From contig NZ_JANCOJ010000002.1 of assembly GCF_024295625.1 (NCBI RefSeq), positions 124,001 to 188,000 of the forward strand: DNA of 64,000 nucleotides. Reading direction: 5' to 3'. Shown here piece after piece: positions 34,451 through 44,850 of the stretch. Source of the stretch: Streptococcus sp. CF8_St5-11 (GTDB lineage Bacteria; Bacillota; Bacilli; Lactobacillales; Streptococcaceae). The notes beneath the pieces are model-generated. The model was not told where the DNA came from. It searched no databases and worked only from the letters and a program-made list of their open reading frames with translations. The position numbers were made by a program, and so were the translations under genes. Position 1 is the stretch's first letter. Each line of letters opens with the position of its first letter.

Positions 34451-36502
34451 ATGAAGAAGAAAATACGGAAGTTTGAGAATCATTCGATCACACGCAGACT
34501 CTACCTGCTGTTTAGTTTGATTTGCCTTCTTTTTTTGGTTCTGATTGCCCGACTTGGCTATATGCAGATCTCTCACCAAGCTTACTATACGGATAAATTG
34601 GCAAAAGCTACCAAAAAGACGGTCAAACAAGGGAGTGTGCGAGGGCAAATCTATGATGCTTCTGGTAAGCCCCTGGTGGAAAATGTGGGAAAACAAGTCT
34701 TGACCTTTACGCGGGATCGTAAAATGACGGCCCAAGAAATGCGAGAGACAGCTGGAAAACTCTTGCAGTATGTTGATGTAGAAAATCCTCAAGTGACCGA
34801 ACGGCAAGAAGTGGATTACTATCTAGCCAATACCAAAGTCTACCAAGAGGTCGTAGAGCACCTGCCTGAGAAAAAGAAATTTGATACTGATGGCAACCGC
34901 CTGCCGGAAGCCAAGATTTATCAAGCGGCAGTGGACAGCATTGACCCTTCAAAACTCGGTTACACGGATGATGAGAAAAAGATTATCGATCTTTATAGCC
35001 AAATGAATGCTGTGGAGAATTTTGCGACGGGGATTATTTCGACGCAAGCACTAGGAGCTGAGCAGATTGCGACCATCGCGGCTGACAGTCAGGACCTTCC
35101 GGGAATTGCCATCACGACTAGCTGGGACCGCAAGGTTTTGGATACTCCTTTAGCTTCTATTATTGGAAATGTATCAACCGAGCAGGCGGGACTTCCAGCA
35201 GAAGAGGTTGAGGACTATGTCAAAAAAGGCTATGCTCTCAATGACCGGGTTGGTACCTCTTATCTCGAAAAGGAATACGAAAATGTCCTTCAAGGAAAAC
35301 GCAGTGAAAAAGAAATTCTCCTAGATAAAAATGGCAATATGGAGAAAGTGGTCGACGTTTCAAAAGGGGCCAAAGGAGAAAACCTCAAGCTCTCGATTGA
35401 TTTGGATTTCCAAAAAGGAGTGGAAGATATCCTTCGCTCCGCCTTTAGCGCAGAGTTGCAAGCTGGAAATGCGACCTACTCCGAAGGTGTCTATGCTGTA
35501 GCTCTGGAGCCCGATACAGGGAAGGTCCTTGCCATGGCAGGGATTAAACACCAGGCTGGTAGTCAAGATCTATCAGCAGATGCGTTGGGAACAGTCACCA
35601 ACGTCTTCGTTCCAGGATCCGTGGTCAAAGGAGCAACCTTGACTTCTGGATGGGAAAATGGAGCCATTTCTGGGAATCAGGTGCTGACCGATCAGCCGAT
35701 TGTTTTTGCAGGATCAGCTCCTATCAATTCTTGGTTTACCCAATACGGTAGTCGTTCCATCAATGCGGTGGAAGCATTGGAATACTCTTCTAATACCTAC
35801 ATGGTCCAAATTGCCCTTAAGATGATGGGGCAACCTTACACTCCAAACATGACCTTACAAGTCGATCAGGTTGAACCTGCCATGAAAAAACTGCGCTCTA
35901 CTTTTGCAGAGTATGGTCTTGGAACATCAACGGGGATTGACCTTCCCAATGAATCGACTGGTTTTATCCCGAAAGAGTATACAGTCGGCAATTATTTGAC
36001 CAATGCCTTTGGTCAGTTTGACAACTATACGCCGATGCAATTGGCCCAGTATGCGGCAACCGTTGCAAATGATGGGAAGAGGGTGAGTCCTCATGTCGTC
36101 GAAGGCATCTATGACAATAATGATCAAGGGGGCCTTGGTCAGTTGAAAAAAGCGATCGAAACCAAGGAGCTCAATCAGGTCCATATCTCAGCGGAGGACA
36201 TGGCTTTGATCAAGCAAGGGTTCTATCAGGTTGCCAATGGTACGAGTGGGTTGACGACAGGGAAAACTGTTGGTCAAGGTGCCAGTGTCTCCATTAGTGC
36301 CAAGACCGGTACGGCCGAAACCACAGTCGATGGAGGCAAACAAGCCATTAATACCAATGTGGTGGCTTATGCACCGTCAAACAATCCAAAGATTGCGGTA
36401 GCGGTGGTCTTTCCACATAATACCAATCTACAAGCGACAGTCAGTCATTCCATTACGCGTGACATTATTAACTTATACAATCAGAAACACCCCATGAATT
36501 AG
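34451..36502 (+). CDS. pbp2b: Penicillin-binding protein 2B (class B transpeptidase)
   Basis: 683-residue monofunctional transpeptidase of peripheral (elongation) peptidoglycan synthesis. Short cytoplasmic N-terminus and one TM helix (about 17-38), a PBP dimer domain ([20 protein letters not shown]) and a transpeptidase domain with PGSVVK (nucleophile Ser390), SSN (446-448) and KTG (Lys618). The SxN motif is the unmodified SSN and the first motif SVVK is standard. Followed 10 nt later by recR, as in pneumococcus where pbp2b, recR, ddl and murF are adjacent. The sequence shows no obvious mosaic resistance block, although a wild-type comparison would be needed. Confidence 0.95.
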   Translation: MKKKIRKFENHSITRRLYLLFSLICLLFLVLIARLGYMQISHQAYYTDKLAKATKKTVKQGSVRGQIYDASGKPLVENVGKQVLTFTRDRKMTAQEMRETAGKLLQYVDVENPQVTERQEVDYYLANTKVYQEVVEHLPEKKKFDTDGNRLPEAKIYQAAVDSIDPSKLGYTDDEKKIIDLYSQMNAVENFATGIISTQALGAEQIATIAADSQDLPGIAITTSWDRKVLDTPLASIIGNVSTEQAGLPAEEVEDYVKKGYALNDRVGTSYLEKEYENVLQGKRSEKEILLDKNGNMEKVVDVSKGAKGENLKLSIDLDFQKGVEDILRSAFSAELQAGNATYSEGVYAVALEPDTGKVLAMAGIKHQAGSQDLSADALGTVTNVFVPGSVVKGATLTSGWENGAISGNQVLTDQPIVFAGSAPINSWFTQYGSRSINAVEALEYSSNTYMVQIALKMMGQPYTPNMTLQVDQVEPAMKKLRSTFAEYGLGTSTGIDLPNESTGFIPKEYTVGNYLTNAFGQFDNYTPMQLAQYAATVANDGKRVSPHVVEGIYDNNDQGGLGQLKKAIETKELNQVHISAEDMALIKQGFYQVANGTSGLTTGKTVGQGASVSISAKTGTAETTVDGGKQAINTNVVAYAPSNNPKIAVAVVFPHNTNLQATVSHSITRDIINLYNQKHPMN

Positions 36503-36512
36503 AAAGGAAACT

Positions 36513-37109
36513 ATGCTTTATCCAGCACCTATTGCAAAATTAATTGACAGCTATTCGAAGTTGCCAGGAATTGGGATCAAAACAGCGACTCGTCTGGCTT
36601 TTTACACCATTGGCATGTCAGATGATGATGTGAATGAATTTGCCAAGAACTTACTGAATGCCAAGCGTGAGCTAGGGTATTGCAGTATTTGTGGCAATTT
36701 AACCGATGAAGAAACCTGCGAGATTTGTCGAGATGAAACGCGGGATCCATCCCTCATTCTTGTTGTAGAAGATAGCCGGGATGTCTCTGCTATGGAAAAT
36801 ATCCAGGAATACCACGGTCGCTATCATGTCTTGCATGGCTTGATCTCACCTATGAATGGCGTGGGACCCGATGATATCAATCTCAAGAGTTTGCTCAGTC
36901 GCTTGATGGATGGAACAGTTACTGAGGTCATTGTTGCGACCAATGCGACGGCAGACGGGGAAGCGACATCTATGTATATCTCACGCGTCCTCAAACCTGC
37001 AGGCATCAAAGTGACCCGTTTGGCAAGGGGTCTAGCAGTTGGAGCCGATATCGAGTATGCGGACGAAGTGACCTTGCTTCGCGCGATCGAAAATCGAACA
37101 GAATTATAA
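36513..37109 (+). CDS. recR: Recombination mediator RecR
   Basis: 198-residue RecR, which works with RecO (and RecF) to load RecA on gapped DNA. N-terminal HhH ([15 protein letters not shown]), a C4 zinc finger ([16 protein letters not shown]), a TOPRIM domain ([27 protein letters not shown]) and the C-terminal [15 protein letters not shown] motif are all present. Just after pbp2b with an AAAGGAA ribosome site 7 nt before ATG 36513. Confidence 0.98.
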   Translation: MLYPAPIAKLIDSYSKLPGIGIKTATRLAFYTIGMSDDDVNEFAKNLLNAKRELGYCSICGNLTDEETCEICRDETRDPSLILVVEDSRDVSAMENIQEYHGRYHVLHGLISPMNGVGPDDINLKSLLSRLMDGTVTEVIVATNATADGEATSMYISRVLKPAGIKVTRLARGLAVGADIEYADEVTLLRAIENRTEL

Positions 37110-37117
37110 GAGAAGTT

Positions 37118-37147
37118 CTTTCGAAAGGGCTATCATTGTGGTATACT
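37118..37147 (+). promoter_or_regulatory. Promoter of ddl
   Basis: -35-like TTTCGA (37118-37123), 18-nt spacer, -10 TATACT (37142-37147) with GTGG just before it. It would allow ddl to be expressed apart from pbp2b-recR. Confidence 0.5.
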
Positions 37148-37185
37148 ATCAAGTAAGAAATCAAGGGAACAATTAGGGAGAAACT

Positions 37186-38232
37186 ATGAGTAAACAAGAC
37201 TTAATCCTGTTATATGGTGGACGTAGTGCAGAACGTGAAGTATCTGTTCTTTCAGCAGAAAGCGTGATGCGTGCGATTGATTACCAAGCATTTTCGGTTC
37301 AAACCTACTTTATTACGCAGTCAGGAGACTTCATCCAGACGCAAGCTTTTGAAGAGAAGCCAGAGGATGATGAGAAATTGATGACCAACGATACAGTGGA
37401 CTGGTCTAAAAAAGTCGCACCATCAGCGATTTACAAGGAAGGAGCAGTGGTCTTTCCAGTGCTTCATGGACCAATGGGTGAAGATGGTTCTATTCAAGGC
37501 TTCTTAGAAGTCTTGAAAATGCCTTATGTCGGCTGTGGCATCCTGGCTTCTAGTGTTGCAATGGACAAGATCACCACCAAGCGGGTTTTGGAATCTGCAG
37601 GGATTCCACAAGTTCCTTATGTAGCTGTAGTGGAAGGCGATGACTTGGAGGAGAAAATTGCTGCAATTGAAGCCACTCTCTCTTATCCTGTCTTTACTAA
37701 ACCATCCAATATGGGTTCTAGCGTAGGGATTTCGAAATCTGAAAACCAAACAGAACTTCGGACTGCTCTCGAATTGGCCTTCAAATACGATAGCCGTGTC
37801 TTGGTAGAACAAGGGGTCAATGCGCGTGAGATCGAGGTTGGGCTCCTTGGAAACTATGATGTGAAAAGTACCTTGCCAGGTGAAGTTGTCAAAGATGTTG
37901 CCTTCTATGATTATGATGCCAAATACATCGATAACAAAATTACCATGGCTATTCCAGCTCAATTGGATCCTGAGGTTGTGAAAATCATGCGAACCAACGC
38001 AGAAAAAGCCTTTCGTGCGATCGGTGGTCTAGGCTTAGCTCGTTGTGATTTCTTCTATACCGATAAAGGAGAGATCTTCTTAAATGAGCTCAATACCATG
38101 CCAGGCTTTACCCAATGGTCTATGTATCCCTTGCTTTGGGACAATATGGCACTCAACTATACAGATTTGATCACCAAGTTAGTAGAGCTTGGAAAAGAAG
38201 TCTTCCAAAAACACGAAGCGCATTTGTTGTAA
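37186..38232 (+). CDS. ddl: D-alanine--D-alanine ligase
   Basis: 348-residue ATP-grasp ligase making D-Ala-D-Ala for the peptidoglycan stem peptide. Features: [20 protein letters not shown] at the N-terminus, [52 protein letters not shown] and a C-terminal [10 protein letters not shown]. The omega-loop region has the Tyr/Phe-type D-Ala-D-Ala signature rather than that of a D-lactate ligase as far as I can judge. GGGAG is 7 nt before ATG 37186. Confidence 0.98.
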   Translation: MSKQDLILLYGGRSAEREVSVLSAESVMRAIDYQAFSVQTYFITQSGDFIQTQAFEEKPEDDEKLMTNDTVDWSKKVAPSAIYKEGAVVFPVLHGPMGEDGSIQGFLEVLKMPYVGCGILASSVAMDKITTKRVLESAGIPQVPYVAVVEGDDLEEKIAAIEATLSYPVFTKPSNMGSSVGISKSENQTELRTALELAFKYDSRVLVEQGVNAREIEVGLLGNYDVKSTLPGEVVKDVAFYDYDAKYIDNKITMAIPAQLDPEVVKIMRTNAEKAFRAIGGLGLARCDFFYTDKGEIFLNELNTMPGFTQWSMYPLLWDNMALNYTDLITKLVELGKEVFQKHEAHLL

Positions 38233-38242
38233 GAAAAGAGAG

Positions 38243-38412
38243 AGTGGGACAGAAATCGGTAATTCGTTAGAATTCGATTTCGTCGTCCCACCTCCGCACA
38301 GTTGAGTAGGGCTGTAAAAGCTGATGAAATCAGCGTAGTAGAGCCCACTCAACCACTGCGTCTTGCTCGACAATCCAAAAACAATCAAGAGGCTAGGACT
38401 TCTGTCCCAGCC
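38243..38412. repeat. Complete copy of a dispersed 170-bp repeat with 10-bp terminal inverted repeats
   Basis: TGGGACAGAA (38245-38254) and TTCTGTCCCA (38400-38409) are perfect inverted ends. Inside, the segment from about 38285 to 38378 (GTCCCACCTCCGCACAGTTG onward to CTTGCTCGACAATCC) is nearly identical to the copy at 30.67-30.80 kb, which lies in the opposite orientation and has lost one end. No transposase frame is present, so it is a MITE-like or REP-like element. Its right end (GGCTAGGAC...GTCCCAGCC then TTTTTTT) probably terminates ddl transcription. Confidence 0.85.
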
Positions 38413-38509
38413 ACTTTTTTTGTGATCTAGAATATGGTATAATGAGAAGAATTTGAAACGAGCGTTTAGACCTTTGGGGAAGACGCTACGGAGAACTGAG
38501 GAGTCGGAT

Positions 38510-39880
38510 ATGAATCTCACATTACATGAAGTTGCTCATCTAGTACATGCAAAAAATGATATCAGCCAATTTGAAGATGTGGCCCTCGTCAAGCCGGAAT
38601 TTGACAGCCGTTTGATTGGGCCTGGAGACCTGTTTGTTCCTTTAAAGGGAGCGCGTGATGGTCATGACTTTATTGAGACTGCTTTTGAAAATGGAGCCGT
38701 AGCCACTTTTTCAGAGAAAGTGATCGAAGGCCACCCTTATATTTTGGTGGAAGATGTGCTGAGCGCTTTTCAAACACTAGCTGCAGCCTATCTTCAAAAG
38801 ACAAAAGTAGATGTTTTTGCAGTAACGGGGTCAAATGGTAAAACCACCACAAAAGATATGTTGGCACAGCTTTTGTCCACCACCTACCTGACCTATAAAA
38901 CACAAGGAAACTATAATAACGAAATTGGTCTTCCTTATACGGTTTTGCATATGCCAGAAGGGACAGACAAACTGGTCCTTGAAATGGGGCAAGACCATCT
39001 AGGAGATATCCATCTCTTGTCAGAACTGGCGCATCCAAAAGCTGCTATTGTCACCTTGATTGGGGAAGCCCATTTGGAATTCTTTAAAGATCGAAGTGAG
39101 ATCGCAAAAGGAAAACTCCAGATTGCGGATGGCATGCCAGAAGGTGGTCTTCTGGTAGTTCCAGCTGATCCGATCGTCAATACTTACCTTCCTGAAAATC
39201 AAACAGTGGTCCGCTTTGGTCCAGACGAGGAGATTTTTATTACCGAGTTAATCGAGCGAAAGGATAGCTTAACTTTCCGAGCTAATTTCTTAGAAGAAGC
39301 GATTGATCTTCCGGTAACAGGAAAATACAATGCGACCAATGCTATGATCGCAGCTTATGTTGCCCTGCAAGAAGGAGTGAGTGAGGCTGCGATTCGTGAT
39401 AGTTTTGAAACCTTGCAATTAACGCGCAACCGGACAGAATGGAAGAAGGCCAGTAACGGAGCGGATATCCTATCCGATGTCTACAATGCCAATCCAACGG
39501 CTATGCGCTTAATCTTAGAAACTTTCTCTACCATTCCTGCTAATCCAAATGGTCGAAAATTAGCCGTCCTGGCAGATATGAAAGAACTAGGGAAGCAATC
39601 TATTGATCTGCACAACCAAATGATTCTCAGCCTCTCGCCAGATGTCTTGGATACGGTTATTTTCTACGGCCAAGACATTGCGGGATTGGCTCAGTTAGCG
39701 AGTCAGATGTTCCCACTCGGACATGTCTATTATTTCAAGAAAACAGCTGAGGAAGACCAGTTTGAGGACATGGTCAAACAAGTCAAGGAAAGCTTGAAAG
39801 GGCAAGACCAAATCCTTATCAAGGGAAGCAATTCCATGAATCTAGCCAAATTAGTAGAGGAATTGGAGAATGGTAAGTAA
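38510..39880 (+). CDS. murF: UDP-MurNAc-tripeptide--D-Ala-D-Ala ligase
   Basis: 456-residue MurF, adding the D-Ala-D-Ala dipeptide made by Ddl to the UDP-MurNAc-tripeptide. N-terminal Mur ligase domain (DSRLIGPGDLFVPLKGARDG), central ATP site AVTGSNGKTTTKDML, conserved EMGQDHLGDI, and C-terminal SDVYNANPTAMRL. ATG 38510 is chosen because GAGGAG lies 6-8 nt upstream and MNLTLHEVA is the usual start; a frame from 38453 runs into the untranslated region. Its 3' end overlaps the Nudix gene by 11 nt. Confidence 0.97.
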   Translation: MNLTLHEVAHLVHAKNDISQFEDVALVKPEFDSRLIGPGDLFVPLKGARDGHDFIETAFENGAVATFSEKVIEGHPYILVEDVLSAFQTLAAAYLQKTKVDVFAVTGSNGKTTTKDMLAQLLSTTYLTYKTQGNYNNEIGLPYTVLHMPEGTDKLVLEMGQDHLGDIHLLSELAHPKAAIVTLIGEAHLEFFKDRSEIAKGKLQIADGMPEGGLLVVPADPIVNTYLPENQTVVRFGPDEEIFITELIERKDSLTFRANFLEEAIDLPVTGKYNATNAMIAAYVALQEGVSEAAIRDSFETLQLTRNRTEWKKASNGADILSDVYNANPTAMRLILETFSTIPANPNGRKLAVLADMKELGKQSIDLHNQMILSLSPDVLDTVIFYGQDIAGLAQLASQMFPLGHVYYFKKTAEEDQFEDMVKQVKESLKGQDQILIKGSNSMNLAKLVEELENGK

Positions 39881-40481
39881 TAATGTACTGAAGGACATTC
39901 AGCGCTTGATTTCAATCACCAATACAGGCTTAGCCTTCTCAAAAGATCCATTTGATCAAGAGCGCTACCAGGATATTCGTGAAATTTTACAGGATCTTGT
40001 GAGAGAAATGACTGATCTGAATTCACAAGAATTATCGGATTTGTTTCGACCGACAAACTATTATGACACCCCCTTAATTGATGTTAGGGCTTGGATTGTC
40101 AAAGATAGAAAACTTTGTCTGGTGAAAGGTCAGGGAGAAGAGACCTGGGCTTTGCCGGGTGGTTTTGGTGAGGTTGGCTATTCTCCTAAAGAAAATATTT
40201 TAAAGGAAATCCAAGAAGAAACGGGCTATGTAGCACGTGTCAATCGCTTGTTGGCAGTATTTGATACCAATCGCTACCAATTGCAAAGCCGCCAATATGT
40301 GAAATTGGTATTTGAATGTGAATTGCTGGATGGAAGTTTTCAACAGAATCAGGAAATTTCTGATCTTGCATTTTTTGAGAGAGGGAAAATGCCTGCTCTT
40401 TCTACCAAGCGCAATACAGAAGAACAATTGAATTTCCTTTGGGAGGTTTATGATGGGAAACGAGATTTGTATTGTGATTAA
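39870..40481 (+). CDS. Nudix hydrolase with N-terminal helical domain
   Basis: 203-residue protein: helical N-terminal domain (LKDIQRLISITNTGLAFSKD, QERYQDIREILQDLV) typical of the NUDIX_N_2 type, then a Nudix box GGFGEVGYSPKENILKEIQE-ETGY in which the first Arg of REXXEE is Lys. Similar proteins are ADP-ribose or ADP-sugar pyrophosphatases. The start ATG 39870 is inside the end of murF (11-nt overlap), implying coupling. Confidence 0.88.
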   Translation: MVSNNVLKDIQRLISITNTGLAFSKDPFDQERYQDIREILQDLVREMTDLNSQELSDLFRPTNYYDTPLIDVRAWIVKDRKLCLVKGQGEETWALPGGFGEVGYSPKENILKEIQEETGYVARVNRLLAVFDTNRYQLQSRQYVKLVFECELLDGSFQQNQEISDLAFFERGKMPALSTKRNTEEQLNFLWEVYDGKRDLYCD

Positions 40482-40511
40482 AAACGATCTATAAATTAAA
40501 GGGATATAAAA

Positions 40512-41213
40512 ATGACACTTTGGGATTTATTGTTTACTAACCAAAAATCAGCCCCGCCTGAGTTTGGACTCTGGTATTTTTTCCTACCAGTTTCCTTGTT
40601 GGTGGTTGGCTACTTTTCTATCAAATATGCGCAGTCAAAAAGCTACCAACGCTTTTGGTACTGGGCACAATTGATTCAAGTCCTGACCATCAATGCTTGG
40701 TATATTCTAGCCCACATGCCTTTGACAGATAATTTGCCTTTTTATCATTGTCGCTTGGCTATGCTTGCGATCCTCTTTGCACCGAGAGGGACCTATATCA
40801 AGCAATATTTTGCCTTGTTGGGAGTTCTAGGATCCATTGCGGCCTTGGTTTATCCAGCCTTTGACCCCTTCCCCTTCCCCCATATTACTGTGCTCAATCT
40901 GATTTTTAGTCACTGGGCCTTGTTTGCCAATAGTTTGATTTACCTGCAAGATTTTTATCAGTCGGAAAAGCAAGATAGCTTACGAATTGTTAAGATCACC
41001 TTTGGCATGAATGCAGTCATCTTTTTGGTCAACCTTTTGACCAGAGGAGATTACGGCTTCTTACGACGTCCACCAATCATTGGAGACCACGGTGCTCTCT
41101 TGAACTACCTCTTGGTCAGCATCGTGATGGTAGCTGGTATTTGCTTGGTCAATCAACGCTATAAATACAAATACAAGATGGTCGAAGAAAGTATCGTTTC
41201 GCGTTCAGAATAA
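40512..41213 (+). CDS. TIGR02206/YwaF-like membrane protein, copy 1
   Basis: 233-residue integral membrane protein with about seven TM helices. The family signature LPFYHCRLAMLAILFAP (His-Cys-Arg) is between TM2 and TM3; NRP-type PPEFGLWYF at the N-terminus and GDYGFLRRPPIIGDHG near the end are repeated in the next two genes. No function is established for this family. First of three tandem paralogues. Confidence 0.88.
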   Translation: MTLWDLLFTNQKSAPPEFGLWYFFLPVSLLVVGYFSIKYAQSKSYQRFWYWAQLIQVLTINAWYILAHMPLTDNLPFYHCRLAMLAILFAPRGTYIKQYFALLGVLGSIAALVYPAFDPFPFPHITVLNLIFSHWALFANSLIYLQDFYQSEKQDSLRIVKITFGMNAVIFLVNLLTRGDYGFLRRPPIIGDHGALLNYLLVSIVMVAGICLVNQRYKYKYKMVEESIVSRSE

Positions 41214-41238
41214 AAAGAGCAGATAAGGGAAAGAAATC

Positions 41239-41925
41239 ATGACACTTTGGGACTTATTTTTCACCAGTCAACCAACGGCCCCTCCTCAATTGGGGGTCTG
41301 GTATTTCTTATTACCAACCTCATTGGTGGTAGTGGGAGTTCTGTCCATTCGGTTTGCTCACTCTAAAGGCTACCAAAACTTTTGGTATTGGGGGCAGTTG
41401 ATCCAGTTGCTCATCATCAACTCTTGGTATCTAGCTGCTCGCTTGCCTCTTTCAGAGAGTCTTCCCTTCTATCATAGCCGGATGGCCATGTGGATTATCC
41501 TTTTGGCCCCCAAGGGAAGCTTCAAGCAATATTTTGCACTCGTGGGAGTCTTTGGCTCCATTATGGCCTTGGTTCATCCCGTCTTTTATCCCTACCCTTT
41601 TCCTCACGTTTCCTCGATCAACAATGTCTTTGGTCACTGGGCTCTCTTGGCCAACTGTTTGATCTATCTGGTTCAATCCTACCAGGTGAAAGAAGGGTCT
41701 GTTTGGAAAATCTGTCAGATGACTTTTGGGGTCAATGCCATTATTCAGCTTGCCAATCTCGCAACAGGTGGGAACTACGGCTTTATGCGTCGCCCTCCTG
41801 TAATAGGTGACCATGGCCTTGTGCTCAACTATTTGATCGTGACAGTCCTCATGACGGGGACACTGATTTTCATCAATACGATCGTTCAGTACAGTAAGAA
41901 AAGAAGAATACCTAAATCTGTTTAA
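41239..41925 (+). CDS. TIGR02206/YwaF-like membrane protein, copy 2
   Basis: 228-residue paralogue of copy 1; both begin MTLWDLLFT or MTLWDLFFT and share the PPxxGxWYF, LPFYHSRMAM and GNYGFMRRPPVIGDHG blocks. The His-Cys-Arg of copy 1 is His-Ser-Arg here. AAGGGAAAG lies before ATG 41239. The near-identical start and end regions point to a fairly recent tandem duplication. Confidence 0.88.
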   Translation: MTLWDLFFTSQPTAPPQLGVWYFLLPTSLVVVGVLSIRFAHSKGYQNFWYWGQLIQLLIINSWYLAARLPLSESLPFYHSRMAMWIILLAPKGSFKQYFALVGVFGSIMALVHPVFYPYPFPHVSSINNVFGHWALLANCLIYLVQSYQVKEGSVWKICQMTFGVNAIIQLANLATGGNYGFMRRPPVIGDHGLVLNYLIVTVLMTGTLIFINTIVQYSKKRRIPKSV

Positions 41926-41938
41926 ATAAGGAGATTTT

Positions 41939-42619
41939 ATGCATCATTTTTTCACTACAGAATCAACAGCACCACCAGCAATCTCAGCACTTTGGTATAG
42001 TGTGATGGTCTTGTTCGTTGTGACAGCGATTATGATGTCACTTCGCTATTATCAGAATGAGCAATTTCGTAAATGCTTTCAATACTTACAAGGCTTCCAG
42101 TTAATTTGCTTGTATCTTTGGTATTTTGCCTACCACATTCCTTGGTCCAATAGCTTACCATTTTATCATTGCCGCTTGGCCATGTTTGCGGTCTTGTTTT
42201 TACCAGACCGCTGGAAAAGCAAACAGTTCTTTGCCTTGATGGGAGTGAGTGGAGCCATCTTTGCTTTGGGCTATCCAGTCTTTGATCCCTACACTTTCCC
42301 TCATATTACGAGCTTTTCTTTCCTCCTCGGACATTACTGTCTCCTCATCAATTCCTTGATTTATCTCTTGAGATGGTATGATCGAAACCTCTTAAAAAAT
42401 AGTCAGATTATTCTCTATACCTTTGCCTTAGATTTATTCCTGGTTGGAGTCAATCAATTGACGGGAGGAAATTATGGCTTGATGGCCCGCCCTCCGATTA
42501 TGAGAGGGGATAAGGTGTGGCTCAATTATCTGGTTGTATCCAGTATTTTAGCCCTTGCTTTATTACTCTTTAATCAGTTCTTCAGTCGCAGAAGTGAGCG
42601 GGTGAAAGTGAGAAAATAA
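41939..42619 (+). CDS. TIGR02206/YwaF-like membrane protein, copy 3
   Basis: 226-residue paralogue, more diverged: MHHFFTTESTAPPAISALWY at the start, LPFYHCRLAMFAVLFLPDRW, and GGNYGLMARPPIMRGDKVWL at the end. It retains His-Cys-Arg. AAGGAG is 7-8 nt before ATG 41939, only 13 nt after copy 2. A terminator follows at 42634. Confidence 0.88.
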   Translation: MHHFFTTESTAPPAISALWYSVMVLFVVTAIMMSLRYYQNEQFRKCFQYLQGFQLICLYLWYFAYHIPWSNSLPFYHCRLAMFAVLFLPDRWKSKQFFALMGVSGAIFALGYPVFDPYTFPHITSFSFLLGHYCLLINSLIYLLRWYDRNLLKNSQIILYTFALDLFLVGVNQLTGGNYGLMARPPIMRGDKVWLNYLVVSSILALALLLFNQFFSRRSERVKVRK

Positions 42620-42633
42620 ATATGATTGAATTA

Positions 42634-42666
42634 GACTAGAATCTACGGATTTTAGTCTTTCTTTTT
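42634..42666 (+). terminator. Intrinsic terminator after the YwaF-like triplet
   Basis: GACTAGAATC pairs with GATTTTAGTC (one G-T) around TACG, followed by TTTCTTTTT. Confidence 0.9.
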
Positions 42667-42687
42667 GCTCTCAAAGAAGAATCATCG

Positions 42688-42716
42688 TTGAAAAAAGTGC
42701 CTATTTTCGCTATAAT
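42688..42716 (+). promoter_or_regulatory. Promoter of prfC
   Basis: -35 TTGAAA (42688-42693), 17-nt spacer, -10 TATAAT (42711-42716), about 88 nt before the start codon. Confidence 0.75.
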
Positions 42717-42803
42717 AGGACAGATAGAGAAATTGAGGAGAAATCCGATGTAGAGATGAATTTGTAAATTTATCAAAAAATAAGAAGAGAAAGAATTAGG
42801 AAT

Positions 42804-44351
42804 ATGAACGTACAAGAAGAAATTAAAAAACGCCGTACCTTTGCCATCATCTCCCACCCGGATGCTGGTAAAACGACGATTACAGAGCAGTTGCTCTATT
42901 TTGGGGGAGAGATTCGGGAAGCTGGTACTGTAAAAGGAAAGAAAACAGGAAACTTTGCCAAGTCTGACTGGATGGATATCGAAAAACAACGTGGGATTTC
43001 GGTAACTTCATCTGTCATGCAGTTTGACTATGATGGAAAACGGGTCAACATCCTTGATACCCCAGGGCACGAGGACTTTTCAGAAGATACTTATCGGACC
43101 TTGATGGCAGTGGATGCTGCCGTCATGGTGGTGGACTCTGCCAAGGGTATCGAGGCCCAAACCAAGAAATTGTTTGAGGTTGTGAAACACCGTGGCATTC
43201 CAGTCTTTACCTTTATGAACAAGCTGGACCGTGACGGTCGCGAGCCACTGGATCTCTTGCAAGAATTGGAAGAGGTCTTGGGTATCGCAAGTTACCCGAT
43301 GAACTGGCCGATTGGGATGGGGAAAGCCTTTGAGGGACTCTATGACCTTTATAACCAACGTTTGGAACTCTACAAAGGGAACGAGCGCTTTGCAAGTCTA
43401 GAAGACGGAGACAAGCTCTTTGCTAATAACCCCTTCTACGAACAAGTGAAAGACGATATCGAACTCTTGCAAGAAGCTGGAAATGAATTCTCAGAAGAAG
43501 CCATCCTTGCGGGTGAATTAACACCAGTCTTCTTTGGATCCGCTTTGACGAACTTTGGGGTGCAGACTTTCTTGGAGACTTTCCTCAAGTTTGCTCCAGA
43601 ACCACACGGCCACAAGAAGACCGATGGAGAAATAGTGGATCCTTACGACAAGGATTTCTCAGGCTTTGTCTTTAAAATTCAAGCCAATATGGACCCTCGT
43701 CACCGTGACCGGATTGCCTTTGTGCGGATTGTATCGGGTGAGTTTGAGCGGGGCATGAGTGTTAATCTGCCTCGTACTGGTAAGGGAGCGAAACTCTCTA
43801 ACGTCACTCAGTTTATGGCCGAAAGCCGTGAGAATGTCAGCAATGCCGTAGCAGGAGACATCATCGGGGTCTACGATACAGGGACTTATCAGGTTGGAGA
43901 TACGCTGACAGTTGGTAAAAACAAGTTCGAATTTGAACCACTGCCAACCTTTACGCCTGAAATTTTCATGAAGGTATCTGCCAAGAACGTCATGAAGCAA
44001 AAATCCTTCCACAAAGGGATTGAGCAATTGGTGCAAGAAGGAGCTATCCAGCTCTATACCAACTACCAAACAGGTGAATACATGTTAGGTGCGGTTGGAC
44101 AACTTCAGTTTGAAGTCTTCAAACACCGGATGGAAAATGAATACAATGCAGAAGTGGTCATGAGCCCAATGGGTAAAAAGACCGTTCGTTGGATCAAACC
44201 AGAAGACTTAGATGAGCGCATGTCTTCAAGCCGAAACATCTTGGCCAAGGATCGCTTTGACCAGCCAGTCTTCCTCTTTGAAAATGACTTTGCCCTCCGT
44301 TGGTTTGCGGACAAGTATCCTGACGTTGAGTTGGAAGAAAAGATGGGATAA
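42804..44351 (+). CDS. prfC: Peptide chain release factor 3
   Basis: 515-residue RF3 GTPase that recycles RF1/RF2 from the ribosome after peptide release. GTP-binding motifs [12 protein letters not shown] (P loop), [12 protein letters not shown] (switch I), [13 protein letters not shown] (G3) and [11 protein letters not shown] (G4) are followed by domains II and III ([33 protein letters not shown]). The ribosome site AGGA before ATG 42804 is modest. Confidence 0.97.
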   Translation: MNVQEEIKKRRTFAIISHPDAGKTTITEQLLYFGGEIREAGTVKGKKTGNFAKSDWMDIEKQRGISVTSSVMQFDYDGKRVNILDTPGHEDFSEDTYRTLMAVDAAVMVVDSAKGIEAQTKKLFEVVKHRGIPVFTFMNKLDRDGREPLDLLQELEEVLGIASYPMNWPIGMGKAFEGLYDLYNQRLELYKGNERFASLEDGDKLFANNPFYEQVKDDIELLQEAGNEFSEEAILAGELTPVFFGSALTNFGVQTFLETFLKFAPEPHGHKKTDGEIVDPYDKDFSGFVFKIQANMDPRHRDRIAFVRIVSGEFERGMSVNLPRTGKGAKLSNVTQFMAESRENVSNAVAGDIIGVYDTGTYQVGDTLTVGKNKFEFEPLPTFTPEIFMKVSAKNVMKQKSFHKGIEQLVQEGAIQLYTNYQTGEYMLGAVGQLQFEVFKHRMENEYNAEVVMSPMGKKTVRWIKPEDLDERMSSSRNILAKDRFDQPVFLFENDFALRWFADKYPDVELEEKMG

Positions 44352-44429
44352 GGAACGATTCAAAACCGATCCATAACAATAGAATAAGAAGACGAAAATC
44401 TACCCGTTTTCGCTTATAAAGGAGAAACT

Positions 44430-44810
44430 ATGGGATTACTAAGTGGTTTGATGGGCAATGCCTCTCAAAAGAATGTTGATAAAGTAGAAAGAGATCTGGA
44501 AGATATCTTGGTGCCGGGAGAGCAAGTCACACTTGCTTTTAGCTTGATTCGTGATTTAATCGTCTTTACAGAGTTTCGTTTGATCTTGGTGGATAAGCAA
44601 GGAGTAACAGGAAAGAAAACTTCCTACAAATCCCTTCCTTATCGCTCCATCTCTCGATTTTCAGTAGAAACTTCCGGTCATTTTGATTTGGATGCTGAAT
44701 TAAAAATCTGGGTCTCTTCAGCAGTGGAACCTTCAGAAGTTTTACAATTCAAGAGTGACAACAGTGTCATTGAAATCCAGCAAGCATTAGCCAGTGCGGT
44801 CTTTAAATAA
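44430..44810 (+). CDS. Bacterial PH-domain protein
   Basis: 126-residue protein with a single bacterial PH-like domain (bPH_1): EDILVPGEQVTLAFSLIRDL, RLILVDKQGVTGKKTSYKSL and RSISRFSVETSGHFDLDAEL-KIWVSS. Cytosolic; no ligand can be inferred. AAGGAG lies 8-9 nt before ATG 44430. corA begins 41 nt downstream. Confidence 0.85.
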   Translation: MGLLSGLMGNASQKNVDKVERDLEDILVPGEQVTLAFSLIRDLIVFTEFRLILVDKQGVTGKKTSYKSLPYRSISRFSVETSGHFDLDAELKIWVSSAVEPSEVLQFKSDNSVIEIQQALASAVFK

Positions 44811-44850
44811 AAAATCATGTTGATAGAGAACAGTTGAGAAAGGAGACGGA

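Noticed and set aside
38179..38520. 113-codon minus-strand open frame
   Set aside because: It is made of the repeat element and flanking intergenic DNA, without a ribosome site or homologous protein features.
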